Positions 36,781-47,162 of a DNA stretch of 64,000 bases are shown here, piece after piece. Where the stretch lies: the NCBI GenBank assembly GCA_016987375.1, contig PJRA01000016.1, forward strand, positions 631,068 through 695,067, in the 5' to 3' direction. The notes below the pieces were generated by a model. That model was not told the origin of the DNA. It saw only the letters and a list, made by a program, of their open reading frames with translations, and ran no database searches. The DNA comes from Brachionus koreanus. Lineage: Eukaryota > Rotifera > Eurotatoria > Ploima > Brachionidae. Both the position numbers and the translations under genes were made by a program. Position 1 is the first letter of the stretch. Each line of letters begins with the position of its first letter.

Positions 36781-36920
36781 TTCAAATCATTCTATCAAAG
36801 TTCTACAATTAATAGTAAAAACTGTGCATTTCAAAGCGGATCTGTTGAAAACAATATGTTAGCATGGCAAATGGTGCCAAATAAATGCCTTTGATTAAAA
36901 GTCGTAAATTTTTCAATCAA

Positions 36921-38670
36921 TCAAAATAAATTTAAACTAAATTTACTATTTAGAATTAAAATTTTGAAAAAATGGAAAACAATATCTCGATGACTGATAA
37001 ACAAGAATTGAATGTAGAACAGGTTTATTTGACAAATGCCCAGTAAAAAACTAGCGATCACTCTTCTTTTTGTTAAAGTATTCTTGATATACTAGAAGAT
37101 TATTTTTTTAAATTTTTGTTTAATTAAATAAAATTTATACAAAAATTTACCCATTGATTGTTGAACATAATTTTGAACATGAAAGATTCTATTAACATCA
37201 TGACAATATTAATAAGAGCCCAGAAAATAAATGTTGATGAGAATCCATGATAGTATGCACTGAATATAAAAGATGCCGACAATGATATGAAAAATTCTAG
37301 TTTTGATCGCTTTCCACCCAATGGAGTGTAAACAAAGCTTTTAAAATTTTAAATAAAAATTAAAAATTTTAAATATATAGTTTGTTTTTTAATACTTTTT
37401 TATAAATATATGAACACCCGAGTTCCAATTTCTAAGATTAATTAAATAAATATTTGTCAAAATATGATAATTTTTTATTACCGCCACATCTCGCTAAAGC
37501 TAGAGACAAAAAAAGCATACCTAGGTAGCTCAGTTGTTTCTACTCCATTTAGAATGTGAAAAATGTTTCCCACTGCAAAAACATTGTAGCTGACTAGACC
37601 TGATAAGACACATCGAATTGGAATGGAAATTAACTTAAAATAATTAAAGTCGATTTAAATTTTTTTAGTTGATAAAAAATTACTATTGAGAAAGTTGAAA
37701 AGGTTTCAATGGTGTCATCAATTGCATTGAACATGGAAAATATTGAGGTAAAATGGGCAAAAAATTCAAGCACAAGGCCATTAATTACTATTTTAACTAT
37801 TAAATTAGAAATTTTTTTTTCCTTTATGCACACATTTGGTCGATCAATTTTAATAAAATTTTCAAATGGAACAAAAAGACCAGGAAACAAAAATGTTGGG
37901 TGATTTATGTAATAAAAATAGTTCAACAAGTTCATTTGGCCATCATTGGCATCAATTTTTTGGCTGCAAAAGCTTATAATTTTCAGAAAAGAATCATCCT
38001 GAAAAATGATAAACAAAAAGCAAAATTGGCCTGTATTTGAATTAAAAAATTGCGACTAAATCAAATGTATAAGACTAAAATTTATGCTATTTATTTTAAC
38101 TTACTAATAGTTTGCTTTTGAAAAAGGTAGTTACCAGAAAGTACACGATCCATATGACTATTTTTGATCGGATGAGAGTTGACACAACAAAAAATAGAAA
38201 TTGGCAAGAGTAAAGAAACAAAATTAGATTGATTGATACAAAATTGGATGAAATAAATGCAGACCACAAACAAATTGCAAATTTTCTCGACTGGAAAAAA
38301 GCTTTTATAAAAAAAAAAAAAATTTTTCAGATAAATCTTACTTGATCATTTAGCAGATTTTTCAGTGTTTTTTCAAAAAAATATGTAAATATTAACCATA
38401 GAATGCCATGATTATTTAGGATTATATTTTTGTAGCTTTTCCAATAATATTCTTCTTCATTTTGAAGAAACCCAAAATTCTTAAACCCTTAAAAAAATTT
38501 CAAACTCTTATAAATTCTTTAAGAATGAATTTATTACTTTGGCTCTCATTAATAAAGTTAATAAGCCAAAAGCAAAGAAAAATGCACGCATATAGAATAT
38601 AAATTGTTTTCAATAAACTATTGAGCAAACCAAAAGATAATTCATTTCTCTTATGAATTCTGTTGAACAT
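36921..38670 (-). CDS. Divergent HHAT-like MBOAT protein, multi-exon, catalytic Asp replaced
   Basis: Assembled from ATG 38670 (MFNRIHKRNELSFGLLNSLL) through exons near 38490-38340, 38290-38105, 37998-37640, about 37630-37490, a short one near 37435-37397, 37337-37151 and a last exon 37091-36921 (TKRRVIASFLLGICQINLFY). Its layout parallels the HHAT-like gene at 15.3-17.2 kb: HPTFLFPGLFVPFENF, then GVETTELPRYAFFVSSFSEM, then WRNWNSGVHIFIKK, VYTPLGGKRSK and FIFSAYYHG. The putative active His is kept (YYHG), but the Asp of WRYFD is Asn here (WRNWN). Many membrane segments predict an ER polytopic protein. It could be an HHATL/GUP1-like non-canonical member with another substrate, or a regulatory pseudoenzyme. 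The two genes are not adjacent but may derive from one duplication. Confidence 0.75.
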
Positions 38671-39721
38671 TTAGTTTCTAAAGCATACCATAATTTAATT
38701 TGTATAGTAATTTTTATTTAAAATTTTAAAAATGATATTATTGAAAGGAGATTTAGAGTATCTGTTTAAATAAATTATATTTGATATTTTTTAAGCCATA
38801 ATTAACACTTGCCAAAAGGCGTAAATTAAAGCCATTTATTGTGCTAAAGGGAAAAACTTTTTTGCTTTAATAATAACAAAAATTAATTTAAAAAAAAATA
38901 GCAATTTTTTATACTTGTGAACTTTATTGAACACCAATAAAACTTTTAACTCAGTTTTTACTACTGCTACCAAACTGCAATAATATTATTTGACTACACC
39001 CGTTTAATACCTTCCTTGTCATCAAATTTGATCCTGCTTAAAAAAACTCTTTAAAAATGTATAAGATAAATTAATGCTGAAATCTGTATAATTTTTTATT
39101 CTTATGCAGAATCATGTTTTGGTTACACGTTTATTTCAATTTGAAGTTCAGCTCAAAAAATCTATCAATAATTTACAAAAAATTCAAAATAAAATTTTAA
39201 GAGACATTAAATTCTTCACACTGCAAACAAAAATAATGTAACTATCTATGCTAATCTAAAAATTGACATCTTCTTAGACCAATTTTAAACTTGCTCCTAT
39301 TTCATTCTAATTATTTCGTTTATTTAAGGTTATTTTTCCAAAAAAAATGTGTCTCAACAAATCATATTCAATGTATTCCTTGTGAACTCCACTTTCCTAT
39401 ATTTGAAGAAATACAGTAATAATGATAACAGTTTGATGATTAAAATAAAATTAGTTCCTTTTTTTAAATTGCTTTATTTTTCACCTAAAAAAATTTAATG
39501 AATTAAAAATTTAAACTTAGAGTTTATTGATAGAAATTTTTTCGCTTTTGATTTTAATTTTTTGAATTTTAAGCTTGATCTACTCTCTAGTCATAATTTT
39601 TATTGGTTCATTGATTTCTAAATGGGATAAAAGCCAATAAGAAAAATTAAAAACACCATCAAAAAAATTATCAAATATTTTAAAGAATAAAAACATTAAT
39701 TAGAAAGACAATATAATCAAA
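38671..39721. other. Intergenic stretch with a possible LINE remnant
   Basis: About 1 kb of AT-rich sequence. Apart from the weak LINE-like segment at 39116-39230 I see nothing coding. Confidence 0.5.
39116..39230 (+). pseudogene. Possible LINE reverse transcriptase C-terminal remnant
   Basis: One frame reads VQLKKSINNLQKIQNKILRD, the segment that follows the thumb of Jockey/CR1-like reverse transcriptases (KLQKIQNKILR.I). Surrounding frames are broken by stops. Short and uncertain. Confidence 0.4.
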
Positions 39722-39958
39722 ATGAACCAAAAGACTGTTTTTGTTCTAGTATTGATTGCTTTGGTTTGCATCAGTCAATTTGAAGCTAAAAGCAGTGACT
39801 GCAATTGTGGGTGGGCAAATGGTGGAAGAACTTGTGGAAGAAATGATGGAACCAAATGCTGGGATGTTTGTTGCGGAAAGAGAAAAAGAGATTTAAATGA
39901 GGAAAAAACAGTTGAATCAAATCCAAGCTCAATTAATCAAGAATTAAAAGATGAATAA
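39722..39958 (+). CDS. Small secreted cysteine-rich peptide precursor
   Basis: 78 residues in one exon. The signal peptide covers residues 1 to about 22 (MNQKTVFVLVLIALVCISQF, cleavage near FEA|KSS). The mature part begins with a compact cysteine core with spacing C-x-C-x9-C-x7-C-x3-C-C, rich in Gly, followed by a dibasic-rich KRKRD at about residues 54-58 that could be a furin/prohormone cleavage site, then an acidic Glu/Ser/Asn tail. Such a layout (signal, six-Cys core, basic site, acidic tail) is common to antimicrobial peptides, venom-like peptides and secreted ligands. I do not recognise the cysteine pattern as a named family, so no function is assigned. Single exon and short 5' leader. 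Confidence 0.75.
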   Translation: MNQKTVFVLVLIALVCISQFEAKSSDCNCGWANGGRTCGRNDGTKCWDVCCGKRKRDLNEEKTVESNPSSINQELKDE

Positions 39959-41202
39959 TTAAAGAAAATCACATTTTATTAGTATCTTGAAATAATAATT
40001 TTTTTTGTTCCAAGGCTTAAGTTACCGAATTTTTTTTAAATTCACTAAAATTTTAGTTAAAAATAATAATAAATGATAAATATTAATATGTATTTTTTTA
40101 TAAAAAGTAATCATTTGAAACCTATCTAATCCTTTTTGTTCAGTTGAAGCATCTTTTGCAGCAGCCTATTCTTTGCATCAATTAAATGAGGAAAAATCGA
40201 AAATAATAAACAAAGGTCTTTATTTTTTTGAGTAGCTAATAAACTTAAAAAAATTATTTTTCAACTTTAATTGACATACAAATTAGCTTAATTGACAAGA
40301 TTTTTTAAGAGTGAAAATCTTCTAAAACACTTTTTATTCTTCTATTCGAAGAAAAAATGGCAATTGTGTAATTGCTACCTAACTATTTCTTCTTTTTTCC
40401 CAGAACAATCAAACATTTAAAAATATTTATCTGTAACTCTCTATTTCAATAAAGCTAATTTTAATTTTAATTTTCCTTTATTTTAAACCATTTTATTTTA
40501 TTTTAACTACATTTCTACTTTTTTTTTTAAATTTATTTTATCTTATTTAACTTTATTTTTGTTTTATTCATTTTTTTTTCTTTTTTAATCTGAAGGAGCT
40601 ATAGCTCGGTACAATTATACAAATAAATAATAAAAAATGGCACATAGAAATCAATTGTCAAGTCTTAGAATTGAGGACTAGTACTTGTCATGTACAATAT
40701 TGGGAAAACACTTTATTTGCAAACATGTTATTGACTTTTATTTGAGCTGTTTAATGAATTTCCATCTTTAGATTTGCAAATTGAACAAAACGCAAAAAGA
40801 AGTAAAAGTAAAAAAGGCTCTTCAGCTCTTATTAGAAACTCTACTAGTCCATTAATTCAAATAGCTTGACAAGGCTACACAATTGAATTCGGATATTGAG
40901 CAATACGAGAATACGAGACTTGATAAGTCTAAAATCAAATCGAACAACCAAAGCATCTAAAAAAATAATAATAAAATTTTATTTTTTTTAGTTTTTTTTC
41001 TTTTATTAACATAAACTGTATTTTTTTTTGCTACTAATAAAAGTATTTATGTTACTTATTGGAAATATTTTATCTACCAATAAAAAATTCTGCTACTTTT
41101 TTATCTACTAGAAAAAAATATGTCATAAACAAATGTTAATAATATAATGAAGTGAATTTAAATTTAAGAGAATAGTAATATAATTTTCTTATAATTTAAA
41201 AG
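39959..41202. other. Intergenic stretch
   Basis: No gene seen. The T-rich segment ending TTTTTTAATCTGAAGGAGC (about 40581-40599) resembles TTTTTTAATCTGAAGGACC at about 48366-48385, suggesting that both are ends of the same repeat family. Confidence 0.5.
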
Positions 41203-43212
41203 ATGGTAATTTTTTTAAAAAATTTTCTCAAATTTAAAACTATCAAGTTTTCACGATTCGGTCATTTTCGAAAAAGCTTTTTTTCTACTGAGCTAAACCA
41301 TTCGGATGCATATTTGACCAAAATAACTCTAAAAGAGCCTGATTACGAAAAGCTATGGATAAATACACAACAATTTCTTACCAATAAATCAGATAGGATA
41401 AACTTTGAAGAATTCAAAGCTTTAATTGACCAAGTTCATGTATTGATCGACTTTTGGAAATCCAAAGATGGAAATTTTAAAAACAAGCCTGTTAGAATAT
41501 TTTTAGAATCGACTTTTTCAGATCCAAGTACAAGCCTTTCGCAAAAATTTATATCAAATTCAACAAATTGGTCAGCTATATACCAAAATATTGACAAAAT
41601 TTCTAATCTAATTGACAATACAAATGTTGTAAAGAGCAAAGTGAATATTTATTTAGATGACATGCTTGATTTTTACCTCTTTGAGTATATATATCGTCTA
41701 CAAGATAATCAGTCATTCACTGGTGAGAATATCAAAGATTTTTACTTTGAAAGCACAAACTTGGATCAAATGAAGTTTTATGTTGATCTTTGTCTTTCTC
41801 TTTACAACTATCTGAGTCATGCTGAAAGAATCAGCATTCAAAAAGATGAAAATTTATCGTTTTTTCTTATAAAAACTGGATTGATCTATGTAGAAAAATT
41901 TTTGTTCGTAAACAAATCATCAGTTAAATATTTGGAAAAAAATGCAGACAAAAAAAATAGCAACATACTGACCTATTTGGCCAAAATGGAAACACATCTA
42001 GAACAAGTTATGAAAAATTACAAAAATTTTAACTCAATACAAGAATTTAAAAAAAATGATTTTTTCAGAATTTTTAGTTTTTTTGAATCAAAGTGGTTGA
42101 ATTCGTCAGACTGGCTGATGAATATCAACCTGAGCAAATTGAACAATCAACATCATAGTCTTTTCGTTTACGCAGCTAGTGGTTCGATTAGATTTGAAAA
42201 TTTTGCATATTTTGAAAAATTAACCATCAATATGAACAAACTGTCCAGCCATTTTAATCTATTGGGAAAAAATTATATGAATCTAAATTTACTGTTTCGG
42301 GCCTATTTTAACACTTTAATGACTGAAAAAAATAATTTAAATTTAGATAATTTATTAAGTTTATGGTCTAAAATTGATTATGTACCAAATCACAATGGTT
42401 TAAGCAATTTGAAATTTTATATCGAATTTTTGAATTCAAAGTCAAAAGAATACAAGTATAGTGTGAGAAAAATTAGAGTTGGGCTAAATGGCAGAGTTTT
42501 TGAGAGCAATTTTTGTTTGGAAAGTTTTAAATTTAATCAAAATGATTTGATTAAAATCTCTGAATTGATCAAAGAGAATATTCTATCGTCAGCCTATTTA
42601 CAAAGTGAAAAAATGGATGAATTGAAAAAAATTGATGACTTATTGTGCGAGAAAAAGTTTGACTTTGTTATTGATGGAATGAACATTGTTTTTCTTAGAC
42701 ACAACCCGAATAACTTTGAGAATATAATGAGTTTGATTGAACTGATAAACAATCGATTTAGAGATAAAAATTGCTTGATTTTTCTGCGAGATCATGTTTT
42801 TAAAAGAAACAAAGGTCTTATTAGAAAAATAATGGATTTAAATCACCAAATTGAAGCAAACAATCGAATTGTTTTCTATTGTATTGATTCGATATTTGAG
42901 GACGACAAGTTTTTCCTTTACTCGGCTGTCAAATCAAGCGGAAATACAATGATCATATCTAATGACTATTTTTCCAATCAATCTCACTTTTTAAATGAAT
43001 ACGGAAGCTTATTTAGAGAATGGCTATTCAACCGCAAAATAACTGTTGAATTGTCAACAAGAAGAATTTTTTTACCACCAAAATACAAGCTTAAGTGCAA
43101 TATAATAAGTGACAACAAATGGATTTTACCTTATCTAAATGATGCAAATAATCCAAGAAATCACAATTTTGTTCTTATAGAAAAATTAGATAGAAAAAAT
43201 AATAAAACTTAA
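41203..43212 (+). CDS. PRORP: Protein-only mitochondrial RNase P catalytic subunit (PRORP/MRPP3)
   Basis: 669 residues in one exon. The N-terminus is basic, aromatic and free of acidic residues for about 25 residues (FLKNFLKFKTIKFSRFGHF), as in a mitochondrial targeting peptide. The middle is helical, in the place of the PPR domain. The C-terminal NYN metallonuclease domain has the four expected metal-binding Asp: D491 in VIDGMNIV, D567 and D568 in FEDDKFFLYSAV, and D588 in ISNDYF, followed by FREWLF and WILPY. PRORP cleaves 5' leaders from mitochondrial pre-tRNAs together with MRPP1/2. The CxxC that begins the central zinc-binding domain in human PRORP is not found at GLNGRVFESNF, and the C-terminal His and Cys zinc ligands are also replaced. 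Size and order fit the family. Confidence 0.88.
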   Translation: MVIFLKNFLKFKTIKFSRFGHFRKSFFSTELNHSDAYLTKITLKEPDYEKLWINTQQFLTNKSDRINFEEFKALIDQVHVLIDFWKSKDGNFKNKPVRIFLESTFSDPSTSLSQKFISNSTNWSAIYQNIDKISNLIDNTNVVKSKVNIYLDDMLDFYLFEYIYRLQDNQSFTGENIKDFYFESTNLDQMKFYVDLCLSLYNYLSHAERISIQKDENLSFFLIKTGLIYVEKFLFVNKSSVKYLEKNADKKNSNILTYLAKMETHLEQVMKNYKNFNSIQEFKKNDFFRIFSFFESKWLNSSDWLMNINLSKLNNQHHSLFVYAASGSIRFENFAYFEKLTINMNKLSSHFNLLGKNYMNLNLLFRAYFNTLMTEKNNLNLDNLLSLWSKIDYVPNHNGLSNLKFYIEFLNSKSKEYKYSVRKIRVGLNGRVFESNFCLESFKFNQNDLIKISELIKENILSSAYLQSEKMDELKKIDDLLCEKKFDFVIDGMNIVFLRHNPNNFENIMSLIELINNRFRDKNCLIFLRDHVFKRNKGLIRKIMDLNHQIEANNRIVFYCIDSIFEDDKFFLYSAVKSSGNTMIISNDYFSNQSHFLNEYGSLFREWLFNRKITVELSTRRIFLPPKYKLKCNIISDNKWILPYLNDANNPRNHNFVLIEKLDRKNNKT

Positions 43213-44996
43213 CAAAATTTTTTATTATTGCTTATAAAAAAAAATCTGAAAAGTCTGTCTATTTTAAAATCTGAAAAAATATTTACCACAACAAAAATTA
43301 TTTAATTTTATTACTTATTTATTTATATTTTATTAAAAAAAAACTGTCAAAAAAAGTGACATATAAAGTCAATAAAACTTAAAAAAAATCCCAGCGCCAT
43401 TGACTGTTAAAGCTAAATAAGTCAGTATCTATTGCTGGTAGGGACAAGATATTATTTTTTTTGTTGCTCATTTTATTAAATTGAATAATGGGAATTCTTA
43501 ATTCATATCCAATTCTATATAAAAATAAAAAAAATATTCATTACACTAAGTAGACATTTTATTTATTTAAAATAAATTTTTACAAATAACATAATTAAAT
43601 AAAATCTTTTTATATATTAATTTGTTTTAACCTACTACTGTCTTTAAGTATTTATAAAAATTCAATTCAGCATTTATTTTTAAATGAAAAAAATCTTTAG
43701 TTTACTAGAGAACTTAAATTAATAAGTTTTATGAAATTTGATTAGTTTTTAGTAATTTTATACAGTCATTATAATATTTAACCATTTCATCATTGATTTT
43801 TTGGGACAAAAATTCTCAAGATGTCCGTTCAATTCTTAAAATAAAAAAATAATGAAAATAAACAAAAATCACACTAAATATTAAATTTATTAAAAACAAA
43901 ATTATAATATGTTAAAATTAATTTTTTTTAAAAAAATAAAAACATAATTAATAAAGTTAAAAATTTGTTAGAGTATCTTTCTTAAAAATTAAAAAACCAT
44001 TATTTTCACCATTCGGTTGATTTTGCATTAATTGGTCCTTAAGTCTTAACTCTCGTTCATAATTTTCTAATTGTATTTGTTGAAAAATTGGGCTTGCTGT
44101 CTTCTAGTTTGATCTTCTAATTCTAATATTTTTTCTTGCTGTCTTCTATTTTGTTCTTCTAATTCTAAAATTTTGTTGAAATTGAAAAATCAAAATTTTT
44201 CAACAATTTTTGTTCGTTTAACGATCGGTAATTTCGTCGTTCCCACTAAACCATTCTTCTTAAAATTTAATAAGCAGACTATGTGGGAAGTTACCGATAA
44301 TCAAGCTAAATTTTGTCAATTGGACAACAGCCAGTCAATAAAAGGTAACTTATTTATATTTCTTTTTTACCGCATGCTTGAATTTTTTGAGTCATTTTTC
44401 TAATTTGAAAAAATGAAAAATATATAGTATATTTTGTTTGAAAAATTAAATGCATTTACCTCTAAAGTTTATTTTATTTATTTCTATCAAAAATGTAAAA
44501 TTAACTTTACAATTTCGAGTATTTTTTAGCGGAATCAAAAGTAATTTGTCTGAAATCCAAAATAAATAGGAAAATTGAATAGTTTGGTTATAGAACCGTA
44601 AAATTTTCATTTTTTGCATTTTTATAGAATCTTGAGTTTTTTAACACTCCAAGTCCCGAGCTTATTTTTCGATCCTTAATGATTACCTTATTTTTTAACT
44701 TTTTTATCATGAAAACAGAAATTTTCGGCAACAAAAATTATTTAATTTATCTATTGCTCCAACCCCTTTATAACAAATTAATTTTAATTTTATCTGCTTT
44801 TTGTAATATAGTGAATTTGAGTTAAAATAACATTTAATTATTTGTCTTAAATTAAAAACAAGATTAACAAAAATAGTTCTCTCTGTTGCATAATTAATTG
44901 AAATTTTATTTGAAATAAAATAGAAAAAAATTATTTATTTTCATATATATGTATATAAATAAATTGTCTTTTTTAAATCAAAAAAGCAAAAAATAA
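43213..44996. other. Intergenic stretch between PRORP and DDX42
   Basis: Holds a frameshifted coiled-coil coding fragment (43966-44180, minus) and a short plus-strand open frame (44173-44403) without recognisable features. The remainder is AT-rich; the DDX42 promoter should lie in the last few hundred bases. Confidence 0.5.
43966..44180 (-). pseudogene. Coiled-coil coding fragment with two 14-residue repeats, frameshifted
   Basis: The minus strand reads KILELEEQNRRQQ then EKILELEDQTRRQQ, two copies of a 14-residue heptad-like unit encoded by an almost perfect 42-bp tandem repeat. Dropping one base then opens QLENYERELRLKDQLMQNQ down to a stop at 43966. It has no start codon with context and no recognised family. 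Either a degraded exon of a repeat-rich protein or part of a transposon ORF. Confidence 0.4.
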
Positions 44997-47162
44997 ATGT
45001 CTAATAAAAACTTTAGTTTTACGGGCTTTAAATTAAAATCTAATGCCCCATTAGACAAAACCAAACAACATGTACAGTCTAATTTTACCAAGCCATCTTA
45101 TGGCGGCACTACGTTTTCCATGAAGCACTCAACTGAAGAGGATTACTTTGATTCAGATGAAGGCGGAGAAAAATCAAACTCAAAGCCCTATCAACCGGCT
45201 TCGGACAGCGAGGAAAGCGAAGACGATCCATTGGACTCTTTCATGGCTGGTATTGAAAAAAAGGCTAAACAAGACCTGGAAAAAATGGGGACAAAAACCG
45301 AGGACAAAAAAATTGTCAAAGGAACTAGAGATGACATTGAGAATGAGGATGATCAGGAGAGCTATTTTAGGTGGCTTGAGGAGAACCCGAATGCAGGAGT
45401 CCAACAAGCAGATGAAGACGACCAAAACATCGAGTACGATCATGATGGCAACATAATAGTGCCTGAAAAAAAAAAATTCATAGACCCATTGCCCCCTATA
45501 GACCACTCTAAAATTGAATATGAAAAATTTGACAAAAATTTTTACCTCGAACATGAAGAAATCAAAGCTTTGACTCAAAGTCAAGTCGATGAATTGAGAA
45601 AAAAACTAGGAATAAGAGTAACCGGTGCTTCTATCGCCAAACCAGTGTGCAGCTTTGCTCACTTTAACTTTGACGAACTTCTCATGAAACAAATTAGAAA
45701 ATCAGAATTCACTACACCAACACCAATTCAAGCTCAAGCAATACCAATAGCTCTCTCCGGCAGAGATATTATCGGCATTGCTAAGACTGGTAGTGGCAAA
45801 ACAGACGCTTATCTTTGGCCTTCATTGATTCATATAATGAATCAAAAAGAACTTCAGCCTGATGATGGACCAATAGTGCTTATACTAGCACCAACTAGAG
45901 AATTGGTACAACAAATTTACTCAGAGGCTAAAAAATTTGCCAAAGTTTACAACATAGCTTGCACTTGTGCGTATGGTGGCGGCAGTTTGTACGAACAGAC
46001 CCTTGCTTGTCAAGAAGGAGTCGAACTTTTGGTAACTACACCTGGTAGATTGATAGATTTGATAAAAAAAAAAGGAACAAATTTAAAAAGAGTTACATTT
46101 TTGGTTCTAGACGAAGCTGACCGCATGTTCGACATGGGCTTCGAGCCTCAAGTCACTTCTATAGCCAATCATGTCAGACCAGATCGGCAAGTTTTGCTAT
46201 TTAGTGCCACTTTTAAGAAAAAAATAGAAAAACTAGCCAGACATATATTGGTCGATCCGGTTCGAATAATACAAGGCGAACTAGGCGAAGCTAATCAGGA
46301 TATAACTCAAATAATAAAGGTATTTCAAGAAGGACCCCAAAAATGGACTTGGCTTAATTCAAAATTGGTTGAGTTTACATCCAAAGGAAAAGTTTTGATA
46401 TTTGTCACCCAAAAAGTCAATTCAGCTGAGCTGACCAAAAATTTGGAACAATTAATGTTTAAAGTGGGTCTATTGCATGGTGATATGCATCAAGATGATC
46501 GTAATAAGGTGATAAATGACTTCAAAAAGACACCTGATTTGCATATACTAGTTGCGACTGATGTGGCTGCAAGAGGCCTTGATATACCTACAATAAAGAC
46601 TGTGATAAATTACGACGTGGCTAGAGATATTGATACGCACATTCACCGTATTGGAAGAACAGGTCGTGCGGGTGAAAAAGGAATTGCATATACACTGATC
46701 ACTAGCAAGGACAAGGAGTTTTGTCCGCATTTGGTTCGAAATTTGGAAGAGACTGATCAGGAAGTGCCCAGAGAATTGCTCGAAATTGCTGAACAAGTAC
46801 CCTGGTTTAAAAATCAAAGGCATAAAAATTTCAAATCAAGTGGTTTAAGTTCAGGTGGTGCCAAAATGAATTTTAAACAAAGACAAAGGCCTGGTCTAGG
46901 TCTTGGCTCTGCGTCTAGTTCAACTAGCAATAAGTCTTCTGGATCTAACAACTCGATTAGTATTGCAACAGCTGGTCCTGGCACTAATCGAGCTGCTGCT
47001 CTAAAACAAGCGTTTTCTAATCAATTCAAGTCAAGTTTTGTCAGTGCTAGTCAAAATTTGATTACGTCTTGTGCGGTGCCTAACAGTGTCAAATATCAAA
47101 AAAGAGAATCCGCTGATCAAAATGATGATAAGAAGAAAAAAAGTAGATGGGATAACCAATAG
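44997..47162 (+). CDS. DDX42: DEAD-box ATP-dependent RNA helicase DDX42
   Basis: 721 residues in one exon. The N-terminus is acidic and carries DDPLDSFMAGIEKKAKQDL, GTRDDIENEDDQESYFRW and DPLPPIDHSKIEYEKFDKNF, which align with human DDX42. Helicase motifs in order: Q-motif (FTTPTPIQAQAIPIALSGRD), motif I AKTGSGKT, Ia PTRELVQQ, Ib TPGRL, II LDEADRMFDMGFEPQV, III SAT, IV LIFVT, V VATDVAARGLD, VI HRIGRTGRAG. The C-terminal tail is Ser/Asn/Gly-rich and shorter than in vertebrates (938 residues in human), ending in KKKKSRWDNQ. DDX42 works at the U2 snRNP/SF3B stage of the spliceosome and is nuclear. The absence of introns is notable for a conserved helicase here. Confidence 0.95.
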   Translation: MSNKNFSFTGFKLKSNAPLDKTKQHVQSNFTKPSYGGTTFSMKHSTEEDYFDSDEGGEKSNSKPYQPASDSEESEDDPLDSFMAGIEKKAKQDLEKMGTKTEDKKIVKGTRDDIENEDDQESYFRWLEENPNAGVQQADEDDQNIEYDHDGNIIVPEKKKFIDPLPPIDHSKIEYEKFDKNFYLEHEEIKALTQSQVDELRKKLGIRVTGASIAKPVCSFAHFNFDELLMKQIRKSEFTTPTPIQAQAIPIALSGRDIIGIAKTGSGKTDAYLWPSLIHIMNQKELQPDDGPIVLILAPTRELVQQIYSEAKKFAKVYNIACTCAYGGGSLYEQTLACQEGVELLVTTPGRLIDLIKKKGTNLKRVTFLVLDEADRMFDMGFEPQVTSIANHVRPDRQVLLFSATFKKKIEKLARHILVDPVRIIQGELGEANQDITQIIKVFQEGPQKWTWLNSKLVEFTSKGKVLIFVTQKVNSAELTKNLEQLMFKVGLLHGDMHQDDRNKVINDFKKTPDLHILVATDVAARGLDIPTIKTVINYDVARDIDTHIHRIGRTGRAGEKGIAYTLITSKDKEFCPHLVRNLEETDQEVPRELLEIAEQVPWFKNQRHKNFKSSGLSSGGAKMNFKQRQRPGLGLGSASSSTSNKSSGSNNSISIATAGPGTNRAAALKQAFSNQFKSSFVSASQNLITSCAVPNSVKYQKRESADQNDDKKKKSRWDNQ

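Noticed and set aside
45180..45584. 134-codon frame antisense to DDX42
   Set aside because: Antisense shadow of the acidic DDX42 N-terminus; poly-Phe tracts mirror Glu/Lys codons.
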